Positions 13,036 through 22,868 of a stretch of DNA of 64,000 bases are shown piece after piece. How positions within the stretch are numbered: the first letter of the stretch is position 1; each line of letters starts with the position of its first letter. A model generated the notes under the pieces. The model was not told the DNA's origin, did not search any database, and saw nothing but the letters and a program-made list of their open reading frames with translations. The translations under genes and the position numbers were made by a program. Source of the DNA: Sphaerotilus natans (GTDB lineage: Bacteria > Pseudomonadota > Gammaproteobacteria > Burkholderiales > Burkholderiaceae_C). The stretch is from assembly GCF_900156335.1 (NCBI RefSeq), contig NZ_FTMZ01000015.1:54241-118240 (forward strand), given 5' to 3'.

Positions 13036-15482
13036 GACTTCACCGAACCGGTCAGCGAGACGATCAGCCCGGAGACCTCACCGGCCAGACGCCGCTGGCC
13101 GTCAGTGGCCTGGGCGATCTCGGACACACTGGTGCGGGTGCGGCCCACGCTGGTCATGATGCCCTCGAAGCTGCGCGCGGCCTCCTTGCTGACCTCCGCC
13201 CCCTGACCGACCTGCATGACCGACTCCTCGATCAGCTTGGCGATCTCGCGGGCGGCCACCGAGCTACGCTCGGCGAGCTTGCGCACCTCGCCGGCCACCA
13301 CCGAGAAGCCCACGCCATGCTGGCCAGCGCGCGCCGCCTCGATCGCAGCGTTGAAGGCCAGCAGATTGGTCTGGCTGGCGATCTCGCCAATGACGCGCAC
13401 GATCTCGGAGACCCTCACCGAGCTGGCCTGGATGCTGCCAATGGTCTCGATCGACTTCTGCAGTGCCGTGAAGCCCGCCTGAGCCGCACAGGCAGCGTCG
13501 CCCGCCATCGCGGCAGCCACGCCGGAGTTGCGCGCGATCTCGGTGATGCTGGCGGCCAGGCTGGCCACGCTCTCGCTCATCTCGGACGACTTGGCGGCGA
13601 TGCGCTTCTCCAGCTGCACCTCCTTGGTCACGTCGAAGGCGTACTTGACGATCTTCACCACCCGGCCGTTGAGGTCGAGAATCGGGTTGTAGGTCGCCTG
13701 GATCCAGACGTCGCGGTTGTATTTGCCCACCCGGTGGAAGCGGCCGCTGAGGAACTTGCCCTCGCCCAGGCGCAACCAGAAGTCGCGGTATTCCTCGCCA
13801 TGGGTGTATTCGGGCGTGCAGAACATGCTGTGGTGCATGCCCTGGATCTCGCGCAGCGTATAGCCCATCGCAGCGAGGAAATTGCGGTTGGCGCTCAGCA
13901 CCCGGCCGTCGAGGTCGAACTCGATCACCGCCTGGCCCAGGTCGATAGCCTGCACCTTGGCGACGAACTCGGCATTGCGCAGCTTGGCCTCGGTCACGTC
14001 GGTGGCGAACTTGACCACCTTCACCGGATGGCCGCGCCGATCGAGGATCGGGTTGTAGGTGGCCTGGATCCAGATTTCCTGGCCCTCTCGGCCGATGCGC
14101 TTATATTCGCCGGTGAAGTATTCGCCACGCGACAGGCGCTCCCAGAACGTCTGGTACTCGCTCGAACTGATCTCGGCCGGAGCCACGAACATGCGGTGAT
14201 GTCGGCCGATGATGTCCTCGATCTTGTAGCCCAACAGGCGCAGGAAGTTGTCGTTGGCCTTGAGGACTCGACCACTCAGGTCAAACTCGATCACGGCTTG
14301 AGCGCGGTCGATCGCGCCCATCTTACCTGCGGCGTCGAGCCGAAGCAGTTGCTCCTCGGTAATGTCCTGAGCCACGATCAGCACCTTGCTCAGGGTGCCA
14401 TCCAGGCTCATGACCGGGCTGCGTGTCGACGAGAACCAAGCTTCGCGCCCCCCCGCAGCCTTGCGCCGGAAGGCGCCGGTGCAGGCGCGCCCCTCGCGCA
14501 GTCCGTGCCAGATCGCCTCGTACTCCTGGGAAGCCGCATCCTCGTCGAACAGCAGGGACGCCTCGGTGCGTCCGATGAGCTCATCGCGCGAATAGCCCAG
14601 CGCCTTCACGAAACGATCGTTGATCGACAGGATCACACCGTCGCGGTCAAGCACCATCATTCCGCTGGTGGCTGACACCGCCTCCATCATCGCCTGGTTC
14701 TCGATGCTGAGCTGCTTGGCCTCGGTGATGTCGCTGCAGTACTTGATGACCTTGACCGGATGGCCATGGCTGTCCAGGATCGGGTTGTAGCTGGCCTGGA
14801 TCCAGAGACGGCGGCCATTGCGGCCAAACCTCAGGTACTCGCCCGAGGCGGTCTCGCCCCGTCCCAGGCGCTGCCAGAACTGTCGGTACTCAGGCGAACG
14901 CTGCTCATCGCCGTCGACGAAGAGGCGGTGGTGCTGGCCCCGGATCTCGTCGAGCCGGTAGCCGGTCAGCGTCAGGAAGATCTCGTTGGCATCGAGAATG
15001 TTGCCCGAGAGATCGAACTCGGTGATGCCGTGGGAGCGCGAGATGGCGTCCAGCTTGCACTGGTTCTCGACCGACTGGGCCTTGGCCTCGGTCACGTCGC
15101 GCGCCAGGATCAGCGCATGGCTGACCTGCCCGAACGCGTCCTTCACCGGCAGCATCGACAACGCCATCCAGGTGGTGCGGGCCTGAGGCCCGACATGCTC
15201 GAAGGTCCGCATCACCGGCTCGCCGGCGGCCAGCCGGGCCAGCACGCCGTCGCCCCCGGCCGCATCGGCGCGGATGCTCGCGCAGAAATGGTGATAGGGC
15301 TGGCCCAGCACCTCGTCGCGACGGCCCTCGAAATGCGCGAGAAAGCAGTCGTTGACGCTGCGGATCGTGCCGTCCAAGTCGATCTCGACCCGCATCAGGT
15401 GGGCATCGATCGCGGCGAAGCTGGCTTCGGTGAGGTTGGGGGTGTTCATCGGCGGTGCGGAGTCGTTCGAGGGCACGGGCAT
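13032..15482 (-). CDS. Soluble methyl-accepting chemotaxis protein with five PAS domains
   Basis: 816 residues without a transmembrane segment. Five PAS/PAC units follow one another at about residues 20-135, 140-257, 260-378, 386-500 and 507-622. Units 2, 4 and 5 share WIQA(S/T)YNPILD and GxHHxxF motifs and look like recent internal duplications. A short MCP signalling domain fills about 625-816 with the hairpin tip [20 protein letters not shown]. Soluble PAS receptors usually sense redox state, oxygen or a bound cofactor; none of the domains shows a ligand I can name. An in-frame ATG at 15449 is an alternative start. It is the first gene of an operon with the triple CheW gene. Confidence 0.92.
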   Translation of the reverse strand: MPVPSNDSAPPMNTPNLTEASFAAIDAHLMRVEIDLDGTIRSVNDCFLAHFEGRRDEVLGQPYHHFCASIRADAAGGDGVLARLAAGEPVMRTFEHVGPQARTTWMALSMLPVKDAFGQVSHALILARDVTEAKAQSVENQCKLDAISRSHGITEFDLSGNILDANEIFLTLTGYRLDEIRGQHHRLFVDGDEQRSPEYRQFWQRLGRGETASGEYLRFGRNGRRLWIQASYNPILDSHGHPVKVIKYCSDITEAKQLSIENQAMMEAVSATSGMMVLDRDGVILSINDRFVKALGYSRDELIGRTEASLLFDEDAASQEYEAIWHGLREGRACTGAFRRKAAGGREAWFSSTRSPVMSLDGTLSKVLIVAQDITEEQLLRLDAAGKMGAIDRAQAVIEFDLSGRVLKANDNFLRLLGYKIEDIIGRHHRMFVAPAEISSSEYQTFWERLSRGEYFTGEYKRIGREGQEIWIQATYNPILDRRGHPVKVVKFATDVTEAKLRNAEFVAKVQAIDLGQAVIEFDLDGRVLSANRNFLAAMGYTLREIQGMHHSMFCTPEYTHGEEYRDFWLRLGEGKFLSGRFHRVGKYNRDVWIQATYNPILDLNGRVVKIVKYAFDVTKEVQLEKRIAAKSSEMSESVASLAASITEIARNSGVAAAMAGDAACAAQAGFTALQKSIETIGSIQASSVRVSEIVRVIGEIASQTNLLAFNAAIEAARAGQHGVGFSVVAGEVRKLAERSSVAAREIAKLIEESVMQVGQGAEVSKEAARSFEGIMTSVGRTRTSVSEIAQATDGQRRLAGEVSGLIVSLTGSVKS

Positions 15483-15552
15483 TCTTTGCAGCCCGCGACA
15501 CCCCCGATCGGTGGATCAACCGCCGGTTCTTCCCCCAGTCAGGCAGGCAATG

Positions 15553-16872
15553 TCAAATCAGCGCCATGCGCCGTGCCGCGTCGCGCAATTCACCGCGGAA
15601 GTCTGGATGCGCGATGGCGATCAGCGCGGCGGCACGCTCGCGCAGCGAGCGCCCGCGCAGCTGCGCCACGCCGTGCTCGGTGACGACATAGTTCACGTCG
15701 TTCTTGCCGGTGGAGACGAAGCTGCCCGGCGACAGCACCGGCACGATGCGCGAGACGGTGCCCGAGCGCGCGGTCGACGGCAGCACGATGATGCCGCGCC
15801 CGCCCTCCGAACGGTTGGCCGCACGCATGAAGTCGCCCTGCCCGCCGGTGCCCGAGAACGGCGTCGGCCCGAAGCTTTCCGAGCAGCACTGCCCGGCCAG
15901 GTCGATCTGCAGCGAGGCGTTGATCGCCACCAGGTTGTCGTTGCGCCCGGCGATCGCCGGATCGTTGGTGAAGTCGACCGGATGCATTTCCAGCATCGGG
16001 TTGCGGTGCATCGCGCGGTAGAGCTTCGCCGTGCCCATGCCGAAGGTGGCGACGATGCGTCCGGGCATGAAGTTCTTGCGCCGGCAGGTGACCGCGCCGC
16101 TCTCGACCAGCGACCACAGGCCGTCGCCCATCATCTCGGTGTGGATGCCCAGGTCGCGCTTGTCGTGCAGCTGGGTCACCACCGCGTCGGGAATGCTGCC
16201 GTAGCCCAGCTGCAGCGTGTCGCCGTCGCGCACCAGGCCGGCCACATGCGCGCCGATGGTGCGCTGCACCTCGTCGATCTGCGGCAGGCCGACCTCGCGC
16301 AGCGGCGCGCCGCTCTCGACGATCGCGCTGACCTGCGAGACGTGCACATGGCAGGCACCGAAGGCGAAGGGCACGTTCGGATTGACCTCCAGCACCACCT
16401 CGCGGGCGCGCTCGATCGCCGCCATCGTGAAGTCCGGGCTCAGGCTGATCGAGAAGAAGCCGTGCTCGTCCATCGGCGAGGCCAGCGTCATCACCATCTC
16501 GCAGCGCTGCTCGCCGCGGCGGATCAGGCGCGGGATCTCGGAGAAATGGCAGGGCACCTGATCGACCCAGCCGGCGGGAAAGCCGGCGCGGATCGACGCG
16601 CTCAGGAACAGCGAGCGTGCGCGCAGCCGCGACGGATCGGGATCCTGCATGTAGCCCTGCGGCGCCAGCGGCAGCAGCTGGCTGATCGTCACGTCGGAGA
16701 GCTGGTCGCGCCGCGCCGACAGCGCGCGCAGCAGCTCGGGCGGCTCGCCGACGGCGGACGCCGCCAGCACGGTGTCACCGTCGCGCACCCGCGCGGCGAT
16801 CACCTCGTCAGCCCGGCCGAGCCGGTCCTGGTAGAGCTGCTGGGGAGAAACCTGGGACGGGGCTCGGTTCAT
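15553..16872 (-). CDS. Acetyl-CoA hydrolase/CoA-transferase family protein
   Basis: 439 residues from the ATG at 16872; an in-frame ATG at 16893 adds seven residues. The sequence matches the two-domain acetate/4-hydroxybutyrate CoA-transferase family: an N-terminal domain with FLSASIRAGFP, then IHTEMMGDGLWSLVESGAVT, whose Glu is the likely CoA-thioester nucleophile, and a C-terminal GGQGDFMRAAN and NYVVTEHGVAQLRGRS. It would move CoA between acetyl-CoA and a short acid, or hydrolyse acyl-CoA. Length and order are normal. It is divergent from rlmJ and its substrate is not determined by sequence. Confidence 0.9.
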   Translation of the reverse strand: MNRAPSQVSPQQLYQDRLGRADEVIAARVRDGDTVLAASAVGEPPELLRALSARRDQLSDVTISQLLPLAPQGYMQDPDPSRLRARSLFLSASIRAGFPAGWVDQVPCHFSEIPRLIRRGEQRCEMVMTLASPMDEHGFFSISLSPDFTMAAIERAREVVLEVNPNVPFAFGACHVHVSQVSAIVESGAPLREVGLPQIDEVQRTIGAHVAGLVRDGDTLQLGYGSIPDAVVTQLHDKRDLGIHTEMMGDGLWSLVESGAVTCRRKNFMPGRIVATFGMGTAKLYRAMHRNPMLEMHPVDFTNDPAIAGRNDNLVAINASLQIDLAGQCCSESFGPTPFSGTGGQGDFMRAANRSEGGRGIIVLPSTARSGTVSRIVPVLSPGSFVSTGKNDVNYVVTEHGVAQLRGRSLRERAAALIAIAHPDFRGELRDAARRMALI

Positions 16873-16999
16873 GTCGTTGTGTCCTGAGTGCAAAAACCGG
16901 GGAAACGACGCATTCTAGAAATCGCCCGCCCTTCCGGGGGAGCGGGGAAGTCACCCTGGCGTCACCGGTTACATCGGTGTTTCATGCCGGGATAACGGC

Positions 17000-17005
17000 G
17001 ACAAT
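17000..17005 (+). promoter_or_regulatory. Candidate -10 box of a leaderless rlmJ mRNA
   Basis: GACAAT ends six bases before the ATG, which would place the first transcribed base at or next to the start codon. The -35 region is weak. Confidence 0.45.
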
Positions 17006-17011
17006 CGCGCC

Positions 17012-17869
17012 ATGCTCGCCTATCGCCACGCCTTTCATGCCGGCAACCACGCCGACGTCCTCAAGCACCTCGTCCTGACGCAGGTGCTGCGCTACATGAC
17101 GCAGAAGGACAAGCCCCTGACCCTGATCGACACCCACGCCGGCGCCGGCGGCTACGGCCTCGACAGCAACCACGCGCGCAAGCACGCCGAGTACGACGAC
17201 GGCATCGGCCGGCTCTGGAGCCGCGCCGACCTGCCCGCAGGTCTGGCCGACTATGTGAACCTGGTGAAGGCCTTCAACCCGGACGCCTCACGGCTGATGC
17301 GCTATCCCGGCTCGCCGACGCTGGCCAAGATGCTGCTGCGCGCCGACGACCGCATGCGCCTGTACGAGCTGCACTCGACCGACTTCCCGCTGCTGCAGGA
17401 AACGATGGCCGAGCGGCGCGAGACCGCGGTGATGAACCGCGACGGCTTCGGCGCGCTCAAGGCCGACCTGCCGCCGCCCTCGCGCCGCGCGGTGGTGCTG
17501 ATCGACCCGTCCTACGAGATCAAGACCGACTACGCCAAGGTGGTCACCGCGGTGCGTGAGGGCCTGGAGCGCTTCGAGGATGCGGTGATCCTGGTCTGGT
17601 ACCCGCAGCTGCAGCGCCTGGAGCCCCGGGAAATGGTCAACCGGCTCAAGGCCGCGGCCAACCAGGGCGCGCGCCGTGGCTGGCTGCACGCCAGCCTGAC
17701 GGTGGCCGCGCCGACCAGCGACGGCTTCGGCATGCTGGGCTCGGGCATGTTCGTGATCAACCCGCCCTTCGTGCTGCAGCAGATGCTGGCCGAATCGCTG
17801 CCGGTGCTCAAGCGCGAGCTGGCCCAGCACGACGGCGCCAGCTTCGTGCTGGAGCACAACACCCGCTGA
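17012..17869 (+). CDS. rlmJ: 23S rRNA (adenine(2030)-N6)-methyltransferase
   Basis: 285 residues, the normal size. The N terminus MLAYRHAFHAGNHADVLKH is the RlmJ signature, and THAGAGGY is the SAM-binding motif. The enzyme methylates A2030 of 23S rRNA. The catalytic motif usually reads DPPY in this family; here it is DPSY (VLIDPSYEIKTDYAKV). This keeps the essential Asp and Tyr but changes one Pro to Ser. No Shine-Dalgarno sequence precedes the ATG, consistent with the leaderless promoter noted just upstream. It is convergent with the cytochrome b gene. Confidence 0.95.
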   Translation: MLAYRHAFHAGNHADVLKHLVLTQVLRYMTQKDKPLTLIDTHAGAGGYGLDSNHARKHAEYDDGIGRLWSRADLPAGLADYVNLVKAFNPDASRLMRYPGSPTLAKMLLRADDRMRLYELHSTDFPLLQETMAERRETAVMNRDGFGALKADLPPPSRRAVVLIDPSYEIKTDYAKVVTAVREGLERFEDAVILVWYPQLQRLEPREMVNRLKAAANQGARRGWLHASLTVAAPTSDGFGMLGSGMFVINPPFVLQQMLAESLPVLKRELAQHDGASFVLEHNTR

Positions 17870-17870
17870 C

Positions 17871-17905
17871 GCGGGCTGGCGGCCGGCCGGTCCGGCCGAG
17901 CCCGC
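17871..17905. terminator. Long hairpin between convergent genes
   Basis: GCGGGCT pairs with AGCCCGC (7 bp) and, after a two-base bulge, CGGCCGG pairs with CCGGCCG (7 bp) around a CCGGT loop. It fills the whole gap between the rlmJ stop (17869) and the cytochrome b stop (17906). There is no T-run, so it may block or pause transcription rather than act as a classic terminator. Confidence 0.5.
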
Positions 17906-18457
17906 TCAGCGCGGCCGGCGGCGCTTGACGCCGCTGACCATCGCTCCCACCAGGTTGGTGCGCTCGACCGCGCTCATCAGCAGCGCCGCGGCCACATGAA
18001 CGCCGGCCAGGCCCAGCAGGGCCTCGGCCAGCTCCTCGTGCAGCTCCTGCAGCCACTCTTCGCCCCAGAAGGCGTCGGTGGTCTGCAGCCAGCCGGTGGC
18101 GCCCAGCGCCAGCACCACCGCCAGCAGCGCCAGCATCATCAGCGCGCCCAGCGGGTTGTGGCCCGCGTGGTGGCCATGACGGCCGGCGCACAGATCGGCC
18201 AGATGGATGCGCAGCCGCGTCGGCGTCGGCCAGAAGTCGGCGAAGCGCGCATGCCGCGTGCCGACGAAGCCCCAGACGACGCGCGCCAGCACCAGGGCGC
18301 TGGCCGCATAGCCGATCCACTGGTGCACCCGCTCGCCGTCATCGACGATGAACTCGTTGAACGCGATGCAGGCCACCAGGCCCCAGTGGAAGATCCGCAC
18401 GAACGGATCCCAGACCCGGACCTCGCCGGGCGCCAGCTCGGACGGCAGCGTGCTCAC
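17906..18457 (-). CDS. Cytochrome b561/Ni-Fe hydrogenase-type cytochrome b
   Basis: 183 residues with four predicted membrane helices. Likely haem-ligand histidines occur in FVRIFHWGL, RVHQWIGYAA and LAGVHVAAALL, as in the cytochrome b_561 (Ni,Fe-hydrogenase b subunit) family. The start is GTG at 18457, overlapping the stop of the PepSY gene by four bases (GTGA), so translation is coupled. No hydrogenase or dehydrogenase lies nearby. Together with the small periplasmic PepSY protein it may form a small membrane electron-transfer unit. The fold is well supported; the partner is unknown. Confidence 0.88.
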   Translation of the reverse strand: MSTLPSELAPGEVRVWDPFVRIFHWGLVACIAFNEFIVDDGERVHQWIGYAASALVLARVVWGFVGTRHARFADFWPTPTRLRIHLADLCAGRHGHHAGHNPLGALMMLALLAVVLALGATGWLQTTDAFWGEEWLQELHEELAEALLGLAGVHVAAALLMSAVERTNLVGAMVSGVKRRRPR

Positions 18458-18723
18458 TTGGACTCGAGCACCGCGGCCGTGGCCGGGTCGAAGTAGATCT
18501 CGACCTTCTTGCCGGCCTTGTCGAAGCCGTAGATCTCGTAGCACTCGCCCTTGGTGACCTTGAAGTTCTTGATCTTGTAGCCCTCGCCTTCAAGCTTGGC
18601 CTTGAAGTCGGACTCCTTCATCCATGTGTCCTTCGGGGCCTTGCAGGTCGGGCCGGCCACGGCAGCGGTGGAGGCAAAAGCGGCCAGCACGGCCATCAGG
18701 GACAGGGAACGCAGCATCGTCAT
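18454..18723 (-). CDS. Small periplasmic PepSY-domain protein
   Basis: 89 residues. The ATG at 18723 has a GAGGA ribosome site nine bases upstream. Residues 1-23 form a signal peptide (MLRSLSLMAVLAAFASTAAVAG). The mature part carries one PepSY-like unit (about 35-89) with KLEGEGYKIKNFKV, ECYEIYGFDKAGKKVEIYFD and two Cys residues (CKAP and GECYE). Such proteins often accompany b-type cytochromes in Burkholderiales. Translation is coupled to the cytochrome b gene. A longer frame to 18906 lacks support. Confidence 0.8.
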   Translation of the reverse strand: MTMLRSLSLMAVLAAFASTAAVAGPTCKAPKDTWMKESDFKAKLEGEGYKIKNFKVTKGECYEIYGFDKAGKKVEIYFDPATAAVLESK

Positions 18724-18977
18724 GGAATCGTCCTCGGAAGGGATGAAAGGGTTTCTGGAGCCCTCATTGCATTCCCCCGGGGTGAAGCGGAACTGAAGCA
18801 GCTGGCAAAAACAAGCATGCCGGCAGCGCGACACCACCCCCTGAACAGAGGGGAATGGAATGCTCTTTTTGACGTCACTGACGCTGGATTCGGCAAATTT
18901 ACACATTTATCATGAAGGTAACCGTGAATTGCGGTTCGGTACCCTACCCACCCGGACCTACCCCAGAGGAAGCCGTC

Positions 18978-19277
18978 ATGAACATCGTGCTTGGACCGAT
19001 CGCCCTGCCAGCCATGCGCCAGGCCACCTGGCTGCTGGTGGTGCTGCAAGCGAGCGTCATGACCCTGCTGACGCTGCTGATGGGCCATCTGCCCGGCCTG
19101 AGTCCGGGCGTCGAGAAGTCGCTGTTCGGGGCTTGGGTGATGCTGGTGGGCGTGCCGATCGCCTTCACGCCGCTGGTGCATCCGCGCGAGCAGGCCTCGC
19201 ACCTGCTCGTCTTCGGGCTGGTCCTGCCGCTGCTGCAGGTGCTGCTGTCCTGGCTGGCGCAGATGATGCTGATCTGA
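18978..19277 (+). CDS. Small membrane protein, unknown function
   Basis: 99 residues. The ATG at 18978 follows AGAGGA at a good ribosome-site distance; an upstream in-frame ATG at 18912 has no such site. Three hydrophobic segments are visible (about 11-31, 49-66 and 76-97). I recognise no family. It lies between the divergent PepSY gene and a convergent CDF transporter. A TTGACG at 18869-18874 may be a -35 element in the 254-base gap upstream, which otherwise holds only a small CCCCT/AGGGG hairpin near 18836. Confidence 0.6.
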   Translation: MNIVLGPIALPAMRQATWLLVVLQASVMTLLTLLMGHLPGLSPGVEKSLFGAWVMLVGVPIAFTPLVHPREQASHLLVFGLVLPLLQVLLSWLAQMMLI

Positions 19278-19286
19278 GCCGCAGCC

Positions 19287-20243
19287 TCAGCGGCCGGACA
19301 GCGTGCCGGTGTCGTGATCGCGGTCGGGCCGGCGCCACGGATCGACATGGATCATCAGGCTCAGCACCGGATGGGCCTGCATGACACGACGGCGGGCCTC
19401 GACGGCGATGTCGTGCCCCGCCTCGACGCTGAGGGTGGCCTCGACCTCCAGATGCACGTCGGCCGCGATCAGGTCGCCCATGCGGCGGGTGCGCAGCTCA
19501 TGCACCCCGATGACGCCGGGCGTGGCGGCCAGCGTGGCGTGAATGGCCTCGATCTGGTCGGCCTCGACCGCACGGTCCATCAGGTCGTTGATCGCGTTCC
19601 AGCCGAAGGTCCAGCCCATGCGGGCCACCAGGAAGCCGACAATCAGCGCCGCGATCGGATCGAGCAGGGAATAGCCCGCCAGGTTGCCGGCAATGCCCAG
19701 CCCGACTACCAGCGAGGACGCCGCATCCGAGCGTGAATGCCAGGCATTGGCCGCCAGCATGCTCGAGCGCACCCGGCGCGCCACCGCCATCAGGTAGCGG
19801 AACAGCGCCTCCTTGGCCACCAGCGTGGCCACCGCGATCCACAGCGCCAGCGGCGCCACCGGCGCGATCGCGGCAGGCTGCTGCAGCTTGGCCGCCGCCG
19901 AGCCGACCATGCCCAGCCCGACGCCCAGCAGCAGCAGACCCAGCGCCAGCGAGGCCGCGGTCTCGAAGCGCTGGTGGCCGTAGGGATGATCGGCATCGGC
20001 GGCCTTGCGGCTTTGCCGTCCGGCCAGCAGCACGATGAAGTCCGACAGCAGGTCCGACAGCGAGTGGATCGCATCGGCCACCAGCGCCTGGGACTTGGCC
20101 TGCACACCGACCACCAGCTGCAGCACGGTCAGCGCCAGATTGACCGCGACGCTGATCCAGGTGCTGCGCGAGGCCGCCAGGGCACGGGCCTCGCGCAGCG
20201 TGGCCTCGTCTTCAGGGTCGTCGGGTGGGGGGGAAATGAGCAT
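19287..20243 (-). CDS. Cation diffusion facilitator (CDF) metal exporter
   Basis: 318 residues from the ATG at 20243. Six membrane helices span about residues 25-210. The metal-binding His/Asp motifs DAIHSLSDLLSDF (helix 2) and NAWHSRSDAAS (helix 5) are both present, followed by a cytosolic C-terminal domain of about 90 residues with ADVHLEVEATLSVEAGHDIA. CDF proteins export Zn, Fe, Co, Mn or similar divalent ions by proton antiport; the exact ion cannot be assigned. The frame is open further upstream, but without a start that fits the family. It is convergent with the small membrane protein gene, ten bases away. Confidence 0.92.
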   Translation of the reverse strand: MLISPPPDDPEDEATLREARALAASRSTWISVAVNLALTVLQLVVGVQAKSQALVADAIHSLSDLLSDFIVLLAGRQSRKAADADHPYGHQRFETAASLALGLLLLGVGLGMVGSAAAKLQQPAAIAPVAPLALWIAVATLVAKEALFRYLMAVARRVRSSMLAANAWHSRSDAASSLVVGLGIAGNLAGYSLLDPIAALIVGFLVARMGWTFGWNAINDLMDRAVEADQIEAIHATLAATPGVIGVHELRTRRMGDLIAADVHLEVEATLSVEAGHDIAVEARRRVMQAHPVLSLMIHVDPWRRPDRDHDTGTLSGR

Positions 20244-20356
20244 CAGGCGCCTGGCCGGGACAGATCCGGCATCAGAGACAGGAGAGCCTGATTCTCGCGC
20301 CCGCGCTGAAGCGCGGGTGAAGCGCTGCGGACGCGGTGTCCACAGCGCGCGACGGA

Positions 20357-20980
20357 TCAGCCCCGCAGCGCCTGAGCCTCGGCCGCCAGCCGGGTGATGC
20401 GCGCCCAGTCGCCGGTCTTGACCGCATCGGCCGGCGTCAGCCACGAGCCGCCGCAGACCTTGACGTTGGGCAGCGACAGGAACTGCGGCGCCGTCTCCAG
20501 CGTGATGCCGCCGGTCGGGCAGAACACCACGTCGTGGAAGGGGCTGGCAAAGGCCTTGAGCAGATTGACACCGCCGACCGCGGTGGCCGGGAACAGCTTC
20601 AGGAAACGGTAGCCGTCGGCGCTGGCCATCATGACCTCGCTGGCGGTGGACACGCCCGGCAGCAGCGGCAGGCCGATGTCCAGGCAGGCGCGGCCGATCT
20701 CGCTGGTGTAGCCAGGGCTGACGGCGAACTGGCAGCCGGCGTCCTTGGCGGCCTGGGCATCGGCGATCGAGCGCACCGTGCCGGCACCGACGATGGCCTC
20801 GGGCACCTCGGCGATCATGGCCTTGATGCAGTCCAGCGCGGCCGGCGTGCGCAGCGTCACCTCCAGCACCTTGACGCCGCCGGCAACCAGCGCGCGGGCC
20901 AGCGGCACCGCGTCCTCGACGCGGTCGATGACGATGACGGGAATGACGGGGCCGTGGCCGGCCAGATCGAGGGTGTTCAT
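20357..20980 (-). CDS. eda: 2-keto-3-deoxy-6-phosphogluconate aldolase
   Basis: 207 residues. It splits KDPG into pyruvate and glyceraldehyde 3-phosphate, the last step of the Entner-Doudoroff pathway. The Schiff-base Lys is in RFLKLFPA. VLEVTLRT (with the general-base Glu) and CPTGGI complete the active site. It starts 26 bases after the edd stop and is the second gene of that operon. A weak ribosome site precedes the ATG at 20980. Confidence 0.96.
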   Translation of the reverse strand: MNTLDLAGHGPVIPVIVIDRVEDAVPLARALVAGGVKVLEVTLRTPAALDCIKAMIAEVPEAIVGAGTVRSIADAQAAKDAGCQFAVSPGYTSEIGRACLDIGLPLLPGVSTASEVMMASADGYRFLKLFPATAVGGVNLLKAFASPFHDVVFCPTGGITLETAPQFLSLPNVKVCGGSWLTPADAVKTGDWARITRLAAEAQALRG

Positions 20981-21006
20981 GGAAAGACTCGCGGTGCGTG
21001 AAGGGT

Positions 21007-22827
21007 TCAAAGCCAGGTGACGGCGCCTTCCTCGGCGCTCAGCACGTTGCGGCGCATGCCGCCGAAGAGTTCGCGGCCCAGGCCGTGCGCGGCGTCGTCG
21101 GCCAGGTCGGCCGGACGGGTCTCGATGGCGCGGGCAGCCCATTCGTCGGCGGCAACCAACGCGTCCAGCGTGCCGGCCACCGCATCGACGCGCACGAGGT
21201 CACCGCTGCGCACCTTGCCCAGCGGCCCGCCGCCGAGCACCTCGGGGCTGACGTGGATGGCCGCCGGCACCTTGCCCGAGGCGCCGCTCATGCGCCCGTC
21301 GGTCACCAGCGCGACGCGGAAGCCCCGGTCCTGCAGCACCGCCAGCGGCGGCGTGAGCTTGTGCAGCTCGGGCATGCCATTGGCACGCGGGCCCTGGAAG
21401 CGCACGACGGCGACGAAGTCGCGCTCGAGCTCGCCGCGCTTGAAGGCCTGCTGCAGCGCCTCCTGGCTGTCGAAGACGATCGCGGGCGCCTCGACCACAT
21501 GGCGGTCCTCGGGCACCGCGCTGACCTTCATCACGCCGCGGCCCAGGTTGCCGGCCAGCAGCTTCAGGCCGCCGCTTTCGCTGAACGGGGCGCCTGCGGT
21601 GCGCACGATCTGGTCATCGATCGGGGTTGCCGGCAGATCGCGCCAGGACAGCACGCCGTCCGCGCTCTGCTGCGGCACGCGGCCATAGGCGGCCATGCCG
21701 CCCTCGGCCACCGTCAGCACGTCGCCGTGCAGGCAGCCCGAATCGAGCAGCTCGCGCAGCACGAAGCCGGGGCCGCCGGCGGCCTGGAACTGGTTCACGT
21801 CGGCCTTGCCGTTCGGATAGACCCGCGCCAGCAGCGGCGTGGCGGCCGACAGCTCGGAGAAATCGGTCCAGTCGATGAGGATGCCGGCCGAGCGCGCCAC
21901 CGCGACCCAGTGGATCAGGTGGTTGGTCGAGCCGCCGGTGGCCAGCAGCGCCACCATCGCGTTGACGATGCAGCGCTCGTCGACCAGTTCGCCGATCGGG
22001 GTGTAGCGCGCGCCGCCGCGGCGGATGGCCAGCACGTTGCGCACCGCCTCGCGGGTGAGCTCCTCGCGCAGGCCCTCGTGCGGGTGGATGAAGGCCGCAC
22101 CCGGCACATGCAGGCCCATCGCCTCCAGCAGCATCTGGTTGGAGTTGGCGGTGCCGTAGAAGGTGCAGGTGCCGGCGCCATGGTAGGCGGCGGATTCGGC
22201 CTCCAGCAGCTTGTCGCGCCCGACCAGGCCTTGCGCGAACTGCTCGCGCACCTTGGACTTCTCGCTGTTGGACAGGCCGGTCGACATCGGCCCGGCCGGC
22301 ACGAACACGCAGGGCAGATGGCCGAAATGCAGCGCGCCGATCAAGAGGCCCGGCACGATCTTGTCGCACACGCCCAGCAAGAGCGCGGCGTCGAAGACGT
22401 CATGCGTCAGGCCCACCGCGGTGGCCATCGCGATGCTGTCGCGCGAGAACAGGCTCAGCTCCATGCCCGGCAGGCCCTGGGTGACGCCGTCGCACATCGC
22501 CGGCACGCCGCCGGCGACCTGCACGGTGGCGCCAAGCTTGCGCGCCTCGTCGCGGATCACCGCCGGGTAGCCCTCGTAGGGCTGGTGCGCCGACAGCATG
22601 TCGTTGTAGGCGGTGATGATGCCGAGGTTGGGCGCCTTCTCGGCCACGACGCGAAACTTGTCCGAACCCGGCAGCGCCGCGAAGGCATGCGCCACGTTGG
22701 CGCAGCCCATCCTGTCGGCACCACGCGGGCGCGCCGCCAGCGCGCGGGTGCGCTGCAGATAGGCCTGGCGCAGCGGCTGGCTGCGTTCGCGGATGCGGGC
22801 GGTGATGTCGGCGATCTGGGATTTCAT
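21007..22827 (-). CDS. edd: 6-phosphogluconate dehydratase
   Basis: 606 residues, the full family length. It dehydrates 6-phosphogluconate to KDPG using a 4Fe-4S cluster. Cluster-region cysteines appear in [21 protein letters not shown] and [29 protein letters not shown] is a further family motif. It leads an edd-eda operon with a strong promoter 40-70 bases upstream that contains a palindromic operator. The pathway is the usual sugar route in many Burkholderiales, which often lack 6-phosphofructokinase. Confidence 0.97.
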   Translation of the reverse strand: MKSQIADITARIRERSQPLRQAYLQRTRALAARPRGADRMGCANVAHAFAALPGSDKFRVVAEKAPNLGIITAYNDMLSAHQPYEGYPAVIRDEARKLGATVQVAGGVPAMCDGVTQGLPGMELSLFSRDSIAMATAVGLTHDVFDAALLLGVCDKIVPGLLIGALHFGHLPCVFVPAGPMSTGLSNSEKSKVREQFAQGLVGRDKLLEAESAAYHGAGTCTFYGTANSNQMLLEAMGLHVPGAAFIHPHEGLREELTREAVRNVLAIRRGGARYTPIGELVDERCIVNAMVALLATGGSTNHLIHWVAVARSAGILIDWTDFSELSAATPLLARVYPNGKADVNQFQAAGGPGFVLRELLDSGCLHGDVLTVAEGGMAAYGRVPQQSADGVLSWRDLPATPIDDQIVRTAGAPFSESGGLKLLAGNLGRGVMKVSAVPEDRHVVEAPAIVFDSQEALQQAFKRGELERDFVAVVRFQGPRANGMPELHKLTPPLAVLQDRGFRVALVTDGRMSGASGKVPAAIHVSPEVLGGGPLGKVRSGDLVRVDAVAGTLDALVAADEWAARAIETRPADLADDAAHGLGRELFGGMRRNVLSAEEGAVTWL

Positions 22828-22868
22828 GGCGTTTGGCTGGCCTGGAACGGCCCTGAAACTTTCGGACG

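Noticed and set aside
18912..18977. Upstream ATG for the small membrane protein
   Set aside because: It lacks a ribosome site and would put a non-hydrophobic Pro-rich stretch before the first helix; the ATG at 18978 follows AGAGGA.
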